Positions 11,038 through 22,601 of a stretch of DNA of 51,526 bases are shown in pieces. Made by a program: the position numbers and the translations under genes. The stretch's first letter is position 1, and each line of letters starts with the position of its first letter. The notes beneath the pieces were generated by a model. That model was not told where the DNA came from, did no database searches, and was given only the letters and a program-made list of their open reading frames with translations. The DNA is from Candolleomyces eurysporus (Eukaryota > Basidiomycota > Agaricomycetes > Agaricales > Psathyrellaceae), in assembly GCA_027579435.1 (NCBI GenBank), contig JANBPK010001061.1:30139-81664 (forward strand), read 5' to 3'.

Positions 11038-11253
11038 CGTGTGGGGATGGAGGGAATCTAGCAAGGCAGTGACGGTGAGGGAGGAAGCGAGTAGTAAAAC
11101 CGTGCACACCAACCGTTGTGGCCAGAATGAAGTTGAATACTTAGGGCTGTGATACCTGAAGGATGCCCGCAATCGTGAGAAGAAGTCAGTCACGTACCAT
11201 CAAAGCTGGGCATCAAGCTTGAAGCTCAGACTCAGCTAACTCGTCGTCCCCAA

Positions 11254-11512
11254 GCAAGTTACAGTCGTTTGCAAAATAAACTGCGGTGTCTTTTTTTTTT
11301 CTTCGAGCAAGTTGTGACATGATGTCACTGTTGCCGCTGTCCTCCCACCATGCCCGGAACGTCGTCCACCCATCCGCTACGCCATTTCAGCATCCTTTTC
11401 AACCACCCACCCAAATTTAGTGTGACCGTTGCTGACAGCCGTCACATGTTCACAACTTGCTCGAAAAAAAAAAACACGACTGCAGTTTATTTTGCAAACG
11501 ACTGTAACTTGC
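11254..11512. repeat. Long imperfect inverted repeat (foldback or MITE-like element)
   Basis: The left arm is about 11254-11330 and the right arm about 11441-11512, with a spacer of about 110 bp. The left arm begins GCAAGTTACAGTCGTTTGCA and the right arm ends with its exact complement. The arms continue through AAATAAACTGC, a T10/A11 tract, and TCGAGCAAGTTGTGA on one side and its complement on the other. The arms differ by a few small indels. There is no ORF in the spacer with protein character. It lies just upstream of the NACHT-TPR gene and could be part of its leader. No obvious target-site duplication is visible. Confidence 0.8.
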
Positions 11513-11774
11513 GAGATCCCTACAGCTCTAGAACCACCCAGCCGTCTTGGCTCCCGTCTATTCCGCTATTTCGGAACTCGTCCCTCCTCACAGTGTGTGC
11601 TGAGGACAGGCCCGTGTTCGTCGTCATTTTTGTACAAGTGCGTCAACGAGCCTTCCTCCTGCACCACAAGACATGGTTTAGTACTTCCCAAACCCAAAAA
11701 AATTTAGTAAGAAATCGATTTTATCACTTTTGGCTCGTGAGCACGTCTAATTAACTTGTCTGAAGGGGGGAAGG

Positions 11775-11858
11775 GGTCGAGGGGCCGCCAAGGGTGAAGG
11801 ACGTCCGTTCGACTTTGAGGCGGGGCATAGTCGGTGCCCGGGCTGGAAGGTTCCTTTT
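11775..11858 (+). pseudogene. MRP51 3'-end fragment (copy 2)
   Basis: This resembles MRP51 7255-7341: AGGGTGAAGGACG, TTTGAGGCGG, AGTCGGTGCC and the TTTTAGAT around the former stop codon. The match continues into the 3' UTR (GATAGACTGGGATGG, TGCTCATAATC). It has several indels and no upstream part of the gene. It directly abuts the tail of F-box gene A, as the real MRP51 abuts an F-box relic. Confidence 0.75.
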
Positions 11859-11969
11859 AGATGGGATCGATAGACTGGGATGGCTGTAGTACATGATATT
11901 TTGATTTGCTCATAATCAATATTCATCATAAGTTCTACGAGTACTGTCGGGATTTGGAATATTTTGAGT

Positions 11970-14935
11970 TTAGGAGTAAATCTGCACCCTCTCCCAATCG
12001 GTACCTTCCACAGCTTCGTTAATCCCATGCCTGGAGAGTGAACCTTACTTTCAGCAGGATGAAGTAGCGGAGAACAGCACTTACGATTCTCGAAGATGCC
12101 TGACAACCTTATGAGGAGTCCACAACCTCTCAATCGGAAGGTCGTGAGGGCATCTCAAGCACCTGTTCTCCAAGTGTGCGTTCACCTTGTAGATAAAAGG
12201 TCTACGCTGACGGTATACCCCAGCCTGAAGGAACACGTGAGGAAAGTGGATAATATCGTGATTGCGTTTAGGGGTTTCGATGTTATGACTATCGGGGCGG
12301 GTTGAGGCGTGAGCGGAATATACTAGTACATTATAGCGGTGCGTACCTTTCCACAACGTGCTCCAAAGCTTCACCATACCGCACCGCTGAAACCAGATGC
12401 TCCGAACAATGCGAGCATCCCCATACCGGTTTTTCAGGTCCGGGATAGGTGGCACGTTCGTGGCCTTTGACAAAACGCGTAGTGACGGGAGTTAGGAGGT
12501 GAAATCNGGGGCGCCACTTCTTCGCGCTGGCGGGCGAGTACAGTGTAGGTGACCTGTTGTAGAGAGTTGGTGATTAGTAGATATATATTTCCCGGCATGT
12601 TAAGCAAGAGAACGGGAGACCACATACGCATTCTCTCCAATTCAAAACCTTCCACCCGCTTCCATCCCATCCTAATATCTCACATGCCCACCGGGCATCA
12701 ACCTCATCCATCTCTGCCGCCGTCGTCCCCGCCGGATCCCTCCCAAGACTCTTCAAAAGCGTGTTTACGACAACGTCTTTGCCTTCAGAACACCAGCTGA
12801 AACAGGCACTGGCCGTGCAGTGTGGGACTGCCTGGGATCCACACATATGGGCGAGGATGGCGTCACACCCGCATAAAGCTACTCCGGAACGATGGGATAC
12901 TTTGAGGCAGGTCTCGCAGGCGAATACTAAGAGGGCAAGGTCGAGGGCCTTAAGCGGTATTGGTGCTTTATTTTGCGGAGTTCCCCACCGCCGCCGCCGC
13001 CTATTTGACGAGGAGGACGACTTGGATGCTGAGTCGGCTGAGGTAGGAGGTTCGAGCAAGTCCCGGATTGACTGAACATCGTCTTCATAAAACTGAAGGA
13101 TACGTAAGAGTTCCTGTTTCCTGTTCTTTCTCCAGTCGGCCACGGCAGAGGCGAACACTTCGTGCGTAACCGTTGCGTTCGAGGATACGCCGTCATCAGA
13201 TGATGCCTCTTCTGATTCGTCCATCTTAAATAAGTCTTCAAATTCATCACAACGTTCGAGCCTTTTTTCCGGTGGACAGTGTGCCCAGTGCGATGGTGGT
13301 ACCTGTCGCTTGTAGTCTCGATACAAGTTTATGACACGATTGCGGTTTTCTTCCTTCAACCGTTCTTGCTGAGTCGCTTTCAGGAACGGACTCAAGCAAT
13401 GAACGTGACAGCGAAGATCTGGAAGAAAGAGCATACCATGGCCTCAGTCGTTGTAAGATTCCACAAAATCAACGTATGTAGCACTCACCTATCTTCGATA
13501 GACCTCTCATGCTTATAGTTGTAAAATACGTGTTAATATTGCTGGATGCGTTTTCAAAGTCGGCAGGGGTGTACTTCAGTTTTTCGAAATGCTTTCGAAG
13601 TCTGGCGAGGCTCGTCGGTATTTTTTTAAGACTCTGAGCGCATAGTGCCATGAAGCTCACCGTCTGTCATAGAATAGCTTCTCCAATTCTTGCATCTCCT
13701 CGAAGAGGTTGATGGCCCACCTAACAGACTGTTGTGCGTACTATGCAGTCGACTCTGAGCGTTAGGCCGTGCAGCGAAGAAGCTCAGTACCTACTTCAAA
13801 ATGTGCGCCTACTTCCAGTATCGTCTCATCTTTAATCTGGATCCACGACGGCCCTCTCTCGTCACACTGGGGGCACGCAAAGGCGAGGTTCTTTGAAATA
13901 TCTTCCTTCAGAAAATAGCCATCGTATCTGCCTGTGTTTGTCCACTTCAAGCTCGCATCTAAGAACGAGTTCAGTACATGTTGAAAAATCAACTCGTTTG
14001 GAATCCACTGACCGAACATAGCTGATCTCCGGCTCATGCCCCACACTATGCCGAATTTAAGCCCAGAAAGTGAATGAGGATGGCCTTTGCACCATCGCAT
14101 AGTCTCAGTTTTGTATAGTGTAATCTTTCTCTGCAGACACACGAAGTCGCGCCGTTAGTTATCGAGATGGGCGGGTGGACGAATGCATACCCAGCAAATG
14201 TCGCATAGCCTTCTCATAAGTCCGAAATCCAGGTGCGCCTTAACAGAACCACAATCCTGTAATGTTCAATCCGTCAGCATGAAGGCGCCGCTCGAACCTC
14301 ACTAGGAGCACCTACCTCGCACACCGTGGATCCAAAAAGGAAGGTAGCCCATTGAGGTTTGGATATCCCTGGAGGACATGGTGGTGCGAGCTCACGGTGT
14401 TCTTCAAAGCTTCTCTGCCAGGCAAACGCGAGTGCAGGAGATATCACAAGTTTCCGGAGAGACTTTGATGTGATGGACAGGTGGTATAGGTCGATTGGAT
14501 GGAGGTGTGAGAGGATCTGGAACAAACGAAGGGGAGGGGACACGTTAGTTGTCGCACCGAGAATGCATCGATCAGAGTACCGCTTACCTCGAAGCAAACG
14601 TCAAGAGGCAAGCTCAGGATGGCACCGAACAGCGCTGTGGCTATTGGACTACGAATAAGGCGCTGAGCCTTGACTTCCAATCTGACCTTCCGAAGCACAA
14701 AACCTCGAAGGTAGTTCCCTGGTAGTGCGAGATCGAACCAGTCAGTGTCTCAGTGGCAAAAGCTGCAGAAACCAGACTCGCGATTTTCACGATTGGATGT
14801 GAAGCGTTTCACGGTCGCTACATCTACCTCGCCGTGAATTTGGACGTCATTCAACTCTCGCAAGAGCTCTGAAGCGGTCAGGGTGGAGAATGGATGTTCA
14901 AAGAGCTCTTCCTCGAGGAAATCTTGTCTATCCAT
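11970..14935 (-). CDS. F-box protein with C-terminal zinc fingers, gene A
   Basis: This is a many-exon gene homologous to gene D. Order: N-terminal ELFEHPFSTLTASELL; F-box SLPLDVCFE|ILSHLHPIDLYHL in two exons; FLFGSTVCE|DCG CxxC site; a middle zinc-like site CPQCDERGP (about 13860); a charged helical region (12960-13420); HMCGSQAVPHC; the shared block SLGRDP ... EMDEVDARWAC ... NWRECV; then two C2H2-like fingers, CSHC...H...H (about 12360-12460) and CLRCP...H...H (about 12085-12160). The last exon ends at TAA 11970-11972. Deleting the N at 12507 restores the frame into FVKGHERATYPGP and the first finger, matching gene D. Predicted role is substrate adaptor for an SCF ubiquitin ligase, by inference from the F-box. 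Exon borders in the middle are approximate. Confidence 0.8.
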
Positions 14936-15029
14936 GCTGCACGAAAAAGTTCAGAAGTAATCCGCGGCTTCGTTATGGTCTCAGGATGGTGCCACGCTAG
15001 CTCAAGGTTGGGCGGCGTCCTTGGGGAGA

Positions 15030-15165
15030 TGATGCTATGCCTATCGATACCGAACCCAGGATGTTTGCATCGGGCTCCCTGGACGCTTCCGGACGGGCAG
15101 CCGCAGGTGACGTAGAGGAAAAGAGGTCGCCGAGGGTGAAGACAGCGCCGTTTTGAGTCCGAGGA
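15030..15165 (+). pseudogene. MRP51 3'-end fragment (copy 3, left part)
   Basis: ATGCCTATCGATACCGAACC and AGGATGTTTGCATCGGGC correspond to MRP51 7168-7206. CGCCGAGGGTGAAG and TTTTGAGTCCGAGG correspond to 7267-7300. The homology stops near 15165 and resumes at about 15409 with CCCGGGACTGAAGG and the MRP51 3' UTR. This copy is therefore interrupted. Confidence 0.75.
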
Positions 15166-15408
15166 GTGTGTATAATGGGTACTCCACGTTACTGTGGGCC
15201 TCTAGCTTAGACAAGTCTCTTGCACGTAGCAGAAGACCCTTTGATAGGATTTGTCCTACTACTTACGTTAAGTGGGGTCCGACTCCAAGTGGGTCTACCT
15301 CCCCGCGATGGCCATCTACTCCAAGCATGTACAAACATGGCATGCTCTGAGTACAGTGTCGGACGGGTGCTCGCTTCAATCAAACCCGTAGTATGACAAT
15401 CTGCCCGG
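15166..15408. mobile_element. Insert of about 240 bp splitting an MRP51 fragment
   Basis: This unrelated sequence interrupts the copy-3 MRP51 homology. It has short complementary ends (GGGTACTCC near 15175, GAGTACAG near 15350) but no clear terminal inverted repeat, target duplication or ORF. It could be a small non-autonomous element or a filler from rearrangement. Its origin is not established. Confidence 0.3.
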
Positions 15409-15476
15409 GACTGAAGGTGCCTCTAAAATGGATAGATTGGGATTGGTACGTGTTATTTGCTTTGTTTGATCATAAT

Positions 15477-17769
15477 TCAATATATATGGTAATCTCTGCT
15501 CGATTCCGCCGCCGTCCTAGTTATCTCGCATACCCACCGCGTATCAACCTCATCAATCTCCGCCAGCAAATCCTTCCCAAGACACTTTGAAAGCGAGGTC
15601 ACAATGACATCTTCGCCCTCAGAAGACCAGCTGAAATAGGCACGAGGCGCCGGGTGAAGCACCACTTGACATGAGAGGACGACTCTTCATCCCTAAAACT
15701 ATTCCGGAATGATGGGACAGTTTGCGGCAGGCGTCGCAGGTGAATATGGAGATGGAGAGGTTGAGGGCCCTAGGTGATATGGGGATTTTCTGTTGCTGAT
15801 GCTGAGTTCCCCGCTACCGCTGCCTACGCCTAGACAATGATGTGGACTCGGACTGTGGGTCGGCAGCAGGAGATTCGAGCAAGTTCCCGACACACTGAGC
15901 ATCTGGATCGTCTTCAGAGAGCCGCAGGATACGTGGGAGTACTGCTTTTTGTTCTTTCTCCAGTTGGCAACGGCAGAGGCGAATAATTCATACGTAGCCG
16001 CTGCATTCGAGCAGACGTCGTCATTAGGCGCCTCCTCCGAAAATTCCATCTTGAAGAAGCCTTCAAACTCATGATAATGTTCAAGTCTTTTCTCTGGTGG
16101 ACAATCTATCCATTGCGACGGCGGTGTGTGGCGCTTGTATTCTCGGTATAACTCTATGACCCGATTGTGGTTTTCTTCCTTCAACCGTTTTTGCCGAGTC
16201 GCTTTGAGGAACGGACGCAAAGAATGAACGTGGAAGCGAAGATCTGGAGTGAGGGCGTGCCATGAACGTCAGTCGTTTTAGTATCATACAGAACACTGTG
16301 TGCAGGCAGCAGCGCTCACCTATTTTCGAAAGGCCTCTCATCCTCACGGTTGCGAAATAATCGTTTATCTTTTTGGACGCGTTTTTAAAATCGGCGGGGA
16401 TGTAATTCAGCTTGTTGAAGCTTCTTCGAAGCCTAGCGAGGTTCGTCAGCATTCCTCAAGAATGTGAGCGCATGTGCCATGAAGCTCACCGTCTCTTATA
16501 GAATGACCCTTCCAATTCTTGTATTTCTTGGAAAAGGTTGGTTGCCCACTCAACTGACTGTTGTGCGTGCTATGAAATCGACTCTGAGCATTACTTTTTG
16601 TTACAAAGAAGCCCAGTACCCACTTTAAAGCGTGCTGCCATTTCCAGCGTAGTTTTGTCTTTAATCTGCATCCACAATGGCCCTCTCTCGTCACACTGCG
16701 GACACGCAAAGGCGAGGTTCTTGAGAATATCTTCTTTCACGAAGGAGTCGTCATCATTTCTGCCTGCCTTTCCCCAGTTCAAGCTGACATCTAGATACGC
16801 CGTCAGTATCTATATTCAAAGGTCAACTTGTTTGGCATCCACTGACCGAATATAGCTGATCTCCGGCTCATGCCCCACACTATGCCGAATTTAAGACCTA
16901 AAAGTGAATGAGAATGGCCTTTGCACCATCGCATGGTCTCGGTTTTGTATAGTGTGGTCTTTCTCTGCAGATAGACATAATCGCGCCGTTAGTTATTGAG
17001 ATAGGTGGCTGGCGAGCACGTACCCAGCAATCGTGACATAGCCTCTTCACAAGCCCAAAGTCCAGGCATGCCTTGGCGGACCCACAATGCTACCACGTTC
17101 CATCAGCACGGAAGCGCCCGACAAATAATCCGGCTACCAGGGGGACATACCTCGCAAACAGTGGATCCGAAAAGAAACGTGGCCCATTGAGGTACAGATA
17201 TTCCTGAGGGACACTCTGGCACGACCCCACGATGTTCTTCAAAGCTTCGGTGCCAGGCAAAAGCGAGTTCAAGGGACAGTAGAAGCTCCCGAAGAGACCT
17301 TGACGTGATGGAGAGGTGATACAGGTCGATTGGATGGAGATGAGAGAGAATCTGGGGGAAACGAAAGGGAGGAGACATCGTTAGTTCTCATACCGAAATT
17401 ATATCTATCGTACTAGCGCTTACTTCGAGGCAAACGTCGAGAGGCAGGTGCAGGATGATGCTGAACAGCGCTGTGGCTATTGGAGTACGAGTGAAGCGCC
17501 GAGCCCTGACTTCCAACCTGACCTTGCGGAGCACAAAACCTCGAAGGTAGTTACCTAGTGTGAGCCGTTAGTTTCTCAGTGGCAGAAATTCTAGTGCGAG
17601 AGGAGAGATCGAACTCACGATTTTCGCGATGAGATCTGTGGCGTTTCACGGTCGCCAGATCGACCTTGCCGTCAGCTTGGGCACTATTCAATTCTCCCAA
17701 GAGCTCCGAAGGGGTCAGGGTAGAGAATGGATACTCGAAGAGCTCTTCTTGTGCGTGTTGCCACTCCAT
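15477..17769 (-). pseudogene. F-box/zinc gene B, truncated paralogue of gene A
   Basis: This is collinear with gene A exon by exon: EELFEYPFSTLTPSELL start, F-box half ILSHLHPIDLYHLSITSRSL, FLFGSTVCE, CPQCDERGP, MRGLSKIGE, and FLKATRQKRLKEENHNRV. After WRKNKKQ (about 15950) the frame slips by one base. The A-like sequence LPRILRLSEDDPDAQ continues in another frame. The shared block is shortened (CLGKDLLAEIDEVDTRWVC), NWRECV is missing, and both C-terminal zinc fingers are gone. The sequence runs instead into an MRP51 3'-UTR copy. I read it as a decayed tandem duplicate. A short expressed product cannot be excluded. Confidence 0.78.
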
Positions 17770-17849
17770 GGGGCACGAAACAGAAGGAGGACGATTAGGG
17801 TTTTCGAAGCTATCCGTCTAAACAGCAATGCCTCATTATATAGTCTCAG

Positions 17850-18090
17850 GGTGGACCCACACAGTGCACGTTGGCGACATGCGACCTTTATGGACTCCGA
17901 AAATACGGGTGATCCCTAGTCATTTATTCTATTCCCTGTGGGTGAGCCCGGTCATGGAATAGGGAGGAGAGGAAGACGAAAGCCCCCCCCGCGGGCCCAC
18001 TAGACGCGTCTCCTGCCCCGTCAAAGCACACCAAACAGAGTGCAGAGATAGATAAAATAAGGATAATCTCTTATCCAGATATCAGGGTGT
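17850..18090. repeat. Direct repeat, copy 1 (upstream of gene B)
   Basis: This is a match to 18735-18970: GGTGGACCCACA-AGTGCAC, GCGACATGCGACCTTT, GGACTCC, TTCCCTGTGGGTGAGCC and later ATCAAAGCA/CAAAGCACACCAAA and AGATATCAG. Identity looks high with small indels. Copy 1 is the immediate 5' flank of pseudogene B. Confidence 0.75.
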
Positions 18091-18734
18091 ACTGTACCGA
18101 ACTGTAGAGGTGCGATCAGATTTGGGTCGTTACATTTTGCGCACCGGGAAAATAGTACGCGTTACCGTTGCCTGTGTCAGCAATACAGCCTTTGAGGAAA
18201 CAAAACACCCGCTTCGCCTCCATTTCTCTTCACGATTTTTGTTTCTTTTTGGAACTGAACAAGTAGCTGCTATTGACAGCCATACCAAATTGGGCTCGTT
18301 TCGAATGACCTTGCCCAAACCCTGCCTGTCCTTGCTACCAGCCGGCTTGTTTGTTCATTCCGAAGGTAGAAAAATATCAAGAGGAGAAGTTAGAGGAGAA
18401 CGATCGTTTCCTGACCAGCTGAAAATAGTGTTGCAGCAAGGTGAGGCCAAGGGACCTTAAGGTATTTGATGGCGCACGTTGAGAGACCGAGAGCTGAAGT
18501 TAAGGTTTGTCGACTCCCACGGCGCCTTCCTGATTCAGATGTTCCTCCCCCGAAACAGACCAGTACCAGATGTAGAATGTAGATTGTGATAATAGAACGA
18601 CCATGTGCTAGGGATATCGAGTCCGAGAGCCTCTCAAGCTCAAGAAATTCAAGCAAGCCGAGCAAAACCTTTGGATCAAAGTCAAGTGCTCCGACTTCGG
18701 CGAGCTCAACCCAATCGTTCAGAAAGTCCAAAGT

Positions 18735-18970
18735 TTAGGTGGACCCACAGTGCACATTGGGCGACATGCGACCTTTGCGGACTCCAGAAAGACAGGCAAT
18801 CCCTCGTGATATACTTGATTCCCTGTGGGTGAGCCTGGTGATGGAATGGCGAGAAGAGGGAGACGAGAGCAGACGTCACGCTCACGCGGACGCGATCATG
18901 GCTTATCAAAGCAAACCAAATGGATGTGCAGGGATACACAAACAAGAATAAGATTTAGATATCAGAGTAG
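18735..18970. repeat. Direct repeat, copy 2
   Basis: This is the partner of 17850-18090. A - strand reading frame of 113 codons starts at 18731, just inside it (start MDFLNDWVELAEVG). That frame sits where an F-box gene would start if copy 2 were also a promoter copy, but it does not align convincingly to A or B. The 18100-18730 interval otherwise holds nothing I recognise. Confidence 0.7.
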
Positions 18971-19017
18971 ATAGGGTATAGTTAGTCTAAGCCAATCCAG
19001 GTCGATAGGATCATTCG

Positions 19018-21659
19018 CTATGTGATTCGTACCGGCTTCTGTGTCGCACCAAAATCGTTTGGGTAACGACGGTAAATTCCTCCTTCCTGGGTCAAGTCAT
19101 GTCCACGGGGACACGTTGTGCTGCCTTTTTCGGGTGGCGATCCTGAGCGAGGATACCCTACGCGGTTGTTTTCGATAGTCAAACGATCACATTGCACACA
19201 CAATGTTCTGATGATGCACTTTGCGTGCCATGAGTTGACTTTCCTCCAATTGGTTAATTCCTTGTCGTATGCAAGCTTCAAGGATTCGGAGTCGAGGATC
19301 TGCCACCTCGTCTGATTGCTCTCGAAACCCTCTTCTTCTGAGTGTGCCTCGTATGCATGCAAGATCTGAAAGCGAGGTAAGTAAAATCACCCAAAGAATG
19401 GAGAATTAAACTCACTGCATGACGCCAATCCATGGCAATCCGCCTCACTTTTCCGGTTTCTTTACGGCAACTCAAGCATTCAACACGCTGATCAGCTTCA
19501 TCCAATTCTTTCCAGGTGGTTGTCTTGGGGTCTTTTCCGAGCGCAGTAACAACGGTACTTGCGCATGTAGATGAAACCTGGTCGAATTCGACTTGATCGT
19601 GACCTTCATTCCAAGCACAATTTGGATCGCCACTTTCTACCTCCGACTCAGGTTCCTTGTTTTCTTTCTTGTGTCGAGAAATGAGACAGCGATGCGTAAG
19701 AACGTTCGGGTACACCAGTATTTCTGGGCACCATTTGCAAGAAAAGAGGGTGGTTGCGAGGTCCAGTGCTGCAGCGTCGAGAGCAGGCGCTTTGTCGTTC
19801 GCCTTCGACTTTGCCTTNCCCCCGCCGAGCAGCATTCTTTCCGCCCTCGTGTGCTTGAGGAAGTAAGTTGAGCAAAACGTTCGCTGTATTTTCTGCCCAA
19901 CTCTTGAATACTTCAGGGAGTTTGTCCAAATGAGCGAGCATATCGGCTTGTGTGACTTGCTGGTCTCGCGGAGCGTCGTATACCAGGGTTTTGAATGGTT
20001 CCATCATTGCCAGTTCCCGAGAAGTAGGACCGATTAGTTCGAGGTCTCTGTGGTGGCTGACGAAATACCGATGAACTCCCCAAACACATCCACTCCGCTG
20101 GTAGAGACAATTAGCCCGGTCTTTTTTCTCGAATTCCTTCCTCAACTCTTCGAAAATATCGACGAGGTCGGGCATGAGTTTCTCCCACTCTATGAGCAAC
20201 TTATCAGTCGCAAACGTTGAGAATATGTGAAAATGCATACCTCTCTCCGTGAGTGGCTTAACTCCTTTGAAACCCGGCAAAGTTGCCAATCCATGCCGAG
20301 GCAGGCGTGCCAGGTCATTCCCATAGCCTGTATGCCAGAAACGAATCAACAAACAATGCCTGAGAGGCTAATGCAAGAGAAGCATTGTTTACCAAGATCG
20401 GTTAGCCTGGTGGTGAGCCTGCAGCAGAAAGTCAGCCAAAAATAGAGGGTTGATCAAGCCAAAGTCACATACGCTTCCACACGATTATTGCGACGAGCTT
20501 GAACATCATCCTTCTTAGCCTTTGTCATTTTCCACTCCCAACCTCGGAACGTCCAGGCCTGATACACTTCAATTGAACACAAGCAAATAATTTGAAAATG
20601 ACGAGCCAACACGCACAGTTTCATTTCTCTTTGCCATTTTTTTCATTCCCTGCTCGATAAAAGCTTTTCGTTGGACCGGAGAGTCTGCAAGGCGAGCTAG
20701 TTCCTCCGAACACCTTTCGTAGTCCGCTCGGGGGTGCATATAAGTATACACTTTGGTGGGATTCAAGTTAGAACGCCGCTCAGCCTTTGCAACGATAAAA
20801 TACCTACTGCCATCAATTTTCTCGTAGTATGAAGGAATTATCGAGCGGATATCCCTAGAATCCATTGCGAATCCCGCTTTAATAAACCTGAGAACCCGGT
20901 CAACGTGAGACGAAGCTAGTTCGCAAAGAGTCAAAGCGACTCACTCCTTATCAAGACAGCCCTTGCAGAAACGCAAGTAGCAGACCCACGAGGTCTTGAG
21001 ACCATGAATAGCATCACAATACTGAAAATAATGTCAAGCTTTGATTTCACTGAGCATCACTGGCACTCACGAAACAAGTGCGCCCATACAGCAGATTCGC
21101 GTACTGCGGTAATGTCAGTTCCTCGGGACATTGTGGTGGTACCGGTTCAACGGATTCAAAGGCCTACATCGACAAAGTATTGTGAGCCATATCGTCCAGT
21201 CTGCAAGAGCCATTCGGATCTCACCCTTTTCCACAGCGGAAGCGCGACAGTGCGATCCAACAGGAGGCCGCGCAAGGCTTTGTTCGCCATGGTCAGACCA
21301 AGTAAATCAGCTGGTAGAAGGTACTTGAAGATCTCCAGGAGGATGTCAAAGGGCATTTCGACAACCATCTTGAGCTGGCCGCGCTTTCCCTTCACTTTGG
21401 CCCAAGAGGGATTCGGCTTTGAGGCAGAAGCTTTAGTGTTCTTGCTGGGAATGTCATCGGACACCTTTGCCTTCTTCCGGGTATTGGTAACTTTCGCCTT
21501 GGTTGTAGTAGATTTGCTGGCAACATCGTCGGACACCTTTTGCTTCTTCTGGGTATTGGTGACCTTCGCCTTGGTCGAAGTAGACTTCTTAGAGCTAGAC
21601 GAAGCCGCCTTGGAGGCCTTTTCCTCCTTTTGCTGTAAACGAGCAGAGGAGCGAGTCAT
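19018..21659 (-). CDS. F-box protein with zinc-binding region, gene C
   Basis: This is a multi-exon F-box gene of a subgroup more distant from A, B and D. Exon 1 (ATG 21657-21659) has a Lys/Ser-rich leader with two KAKVTNT repeats, then F-box MPFDILLEIFKYLLPADLL. Next come GRTCFYCDAI...CKGCLDKE (CxxC...CxxC), a YFIVAKAERR segment, LGYGNDLARLPRHGLATLPG, an acidic helical part, FSCKWCPEIL, and the shared block ALGKDPKTTTWKELDEADQR ... CLSC ... MDWRHA. The C-terminal exon has CVQCDRL and CPRGHDL. Introns are 45-70 nt with good consensus, for example donor GTGAGT near 21068 and acceptor TTTCAG. Deleting the N at 19818 joins NAARRG to KAKSKANDKAP in one frame. Inferred role: SCF-type ubiquitin ligase adaptor. 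Intact as far as I can tell. Confidence 0.87.
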
Positions 21660-21697
21660 GGCAAAGGATAGAGTGATGTTACTACAAGTCGCGTTGG

Positions 21698-21705
21698 TAT
21701 TTATA
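21698..21705 (-). promoter_or_regulatory. TATA box of gene C
   Basis: TATAAATA on the - strand lies about 40 bp upstream of the ATG at 21659 and is the best TATA match in the window. The spacing implies a very short leader. Confidence 0.5.
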
Positions 21706-21722
21706 CGCGCACTCGGCGTCAA

Positions 21723-22601
21723 GTCGCCGATACTCAGCTCAGGCTGATGGTTGCTGTCAGCGAGCCTGATGGCGCATCAGTGGAATCGTCGGGCCGACGC
21801 GTCGGGAGCGTACCAGAGCCGGACGTTGATGGGAAAAATGACTTCAACATATGCACGAGCTCACACGAAGCACTTGGCCAAGCTGACTCCGCATAGATGG
21901 CGCGGAGAGGCTGTGGATTGTACTAAATTGACAATTCCATTTGTCCACCAAGTCCTGGAATTAAATCAAACCATATCACTTGTAGCAGAGCATAGAGGAT
22001 TGATCACAAAATTAGACGGGGATGTCGAGTGAATACCAGGCACACGGGCGTGATAACCACGACAGAAAGGAGTAAAAGGCGAACGACAGCACGATGCCCA
22101 AAGACTCATGCATTCTCTCCTTAATTATGTATGTATTTGGTCGAATGAACGAACGAAATGGATGATCAAAGAAAGGTCCCGTAAAATACATAGTTGCGTC
22201 CAGTGAAGTGAAGTAGTTGAACAAACGTAAGAATCCAAAATCCGCATAGTAGTAAAGTGTCAATGTGAGAGAGAGGTAGATTGGCAGAAACGGGAGAAGA
22301 ACTGGAATGAAATGAATGAATGTGGTGAAATAAATTATGCGAAGCCTAAGATGTATAATATGGTATCCAGAAGTAAACTAATCCGTGTAGATAGAAGCGA
22401 AAAGAAGTGGGGGGAAAGGTAGCGCAAGGATGGATCCAAATGAATGACAAGGAAGCCGAAGTTAATGGTATATCTGTGACAAACTCGGGAACAAGGGAGG
22501 TCCAGAACGAGGAGGGTTGGCAGATAGGTTCCTTCATGATGCTGTTACTGTTGATACGAACATCACTGGCAAAACCATACCGGCCACCGGGCGCCTTCCA
22601 C
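21723..22601. other. Intergenic, LIM gene 3' flank
   Basis: Several A/T-rich stretches occur, with no coding exon or repeat I can support. It likely holds the LIM gene 3' UTR at its right end and gene C upstream sequence at its left end. Confidence 0.4.
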
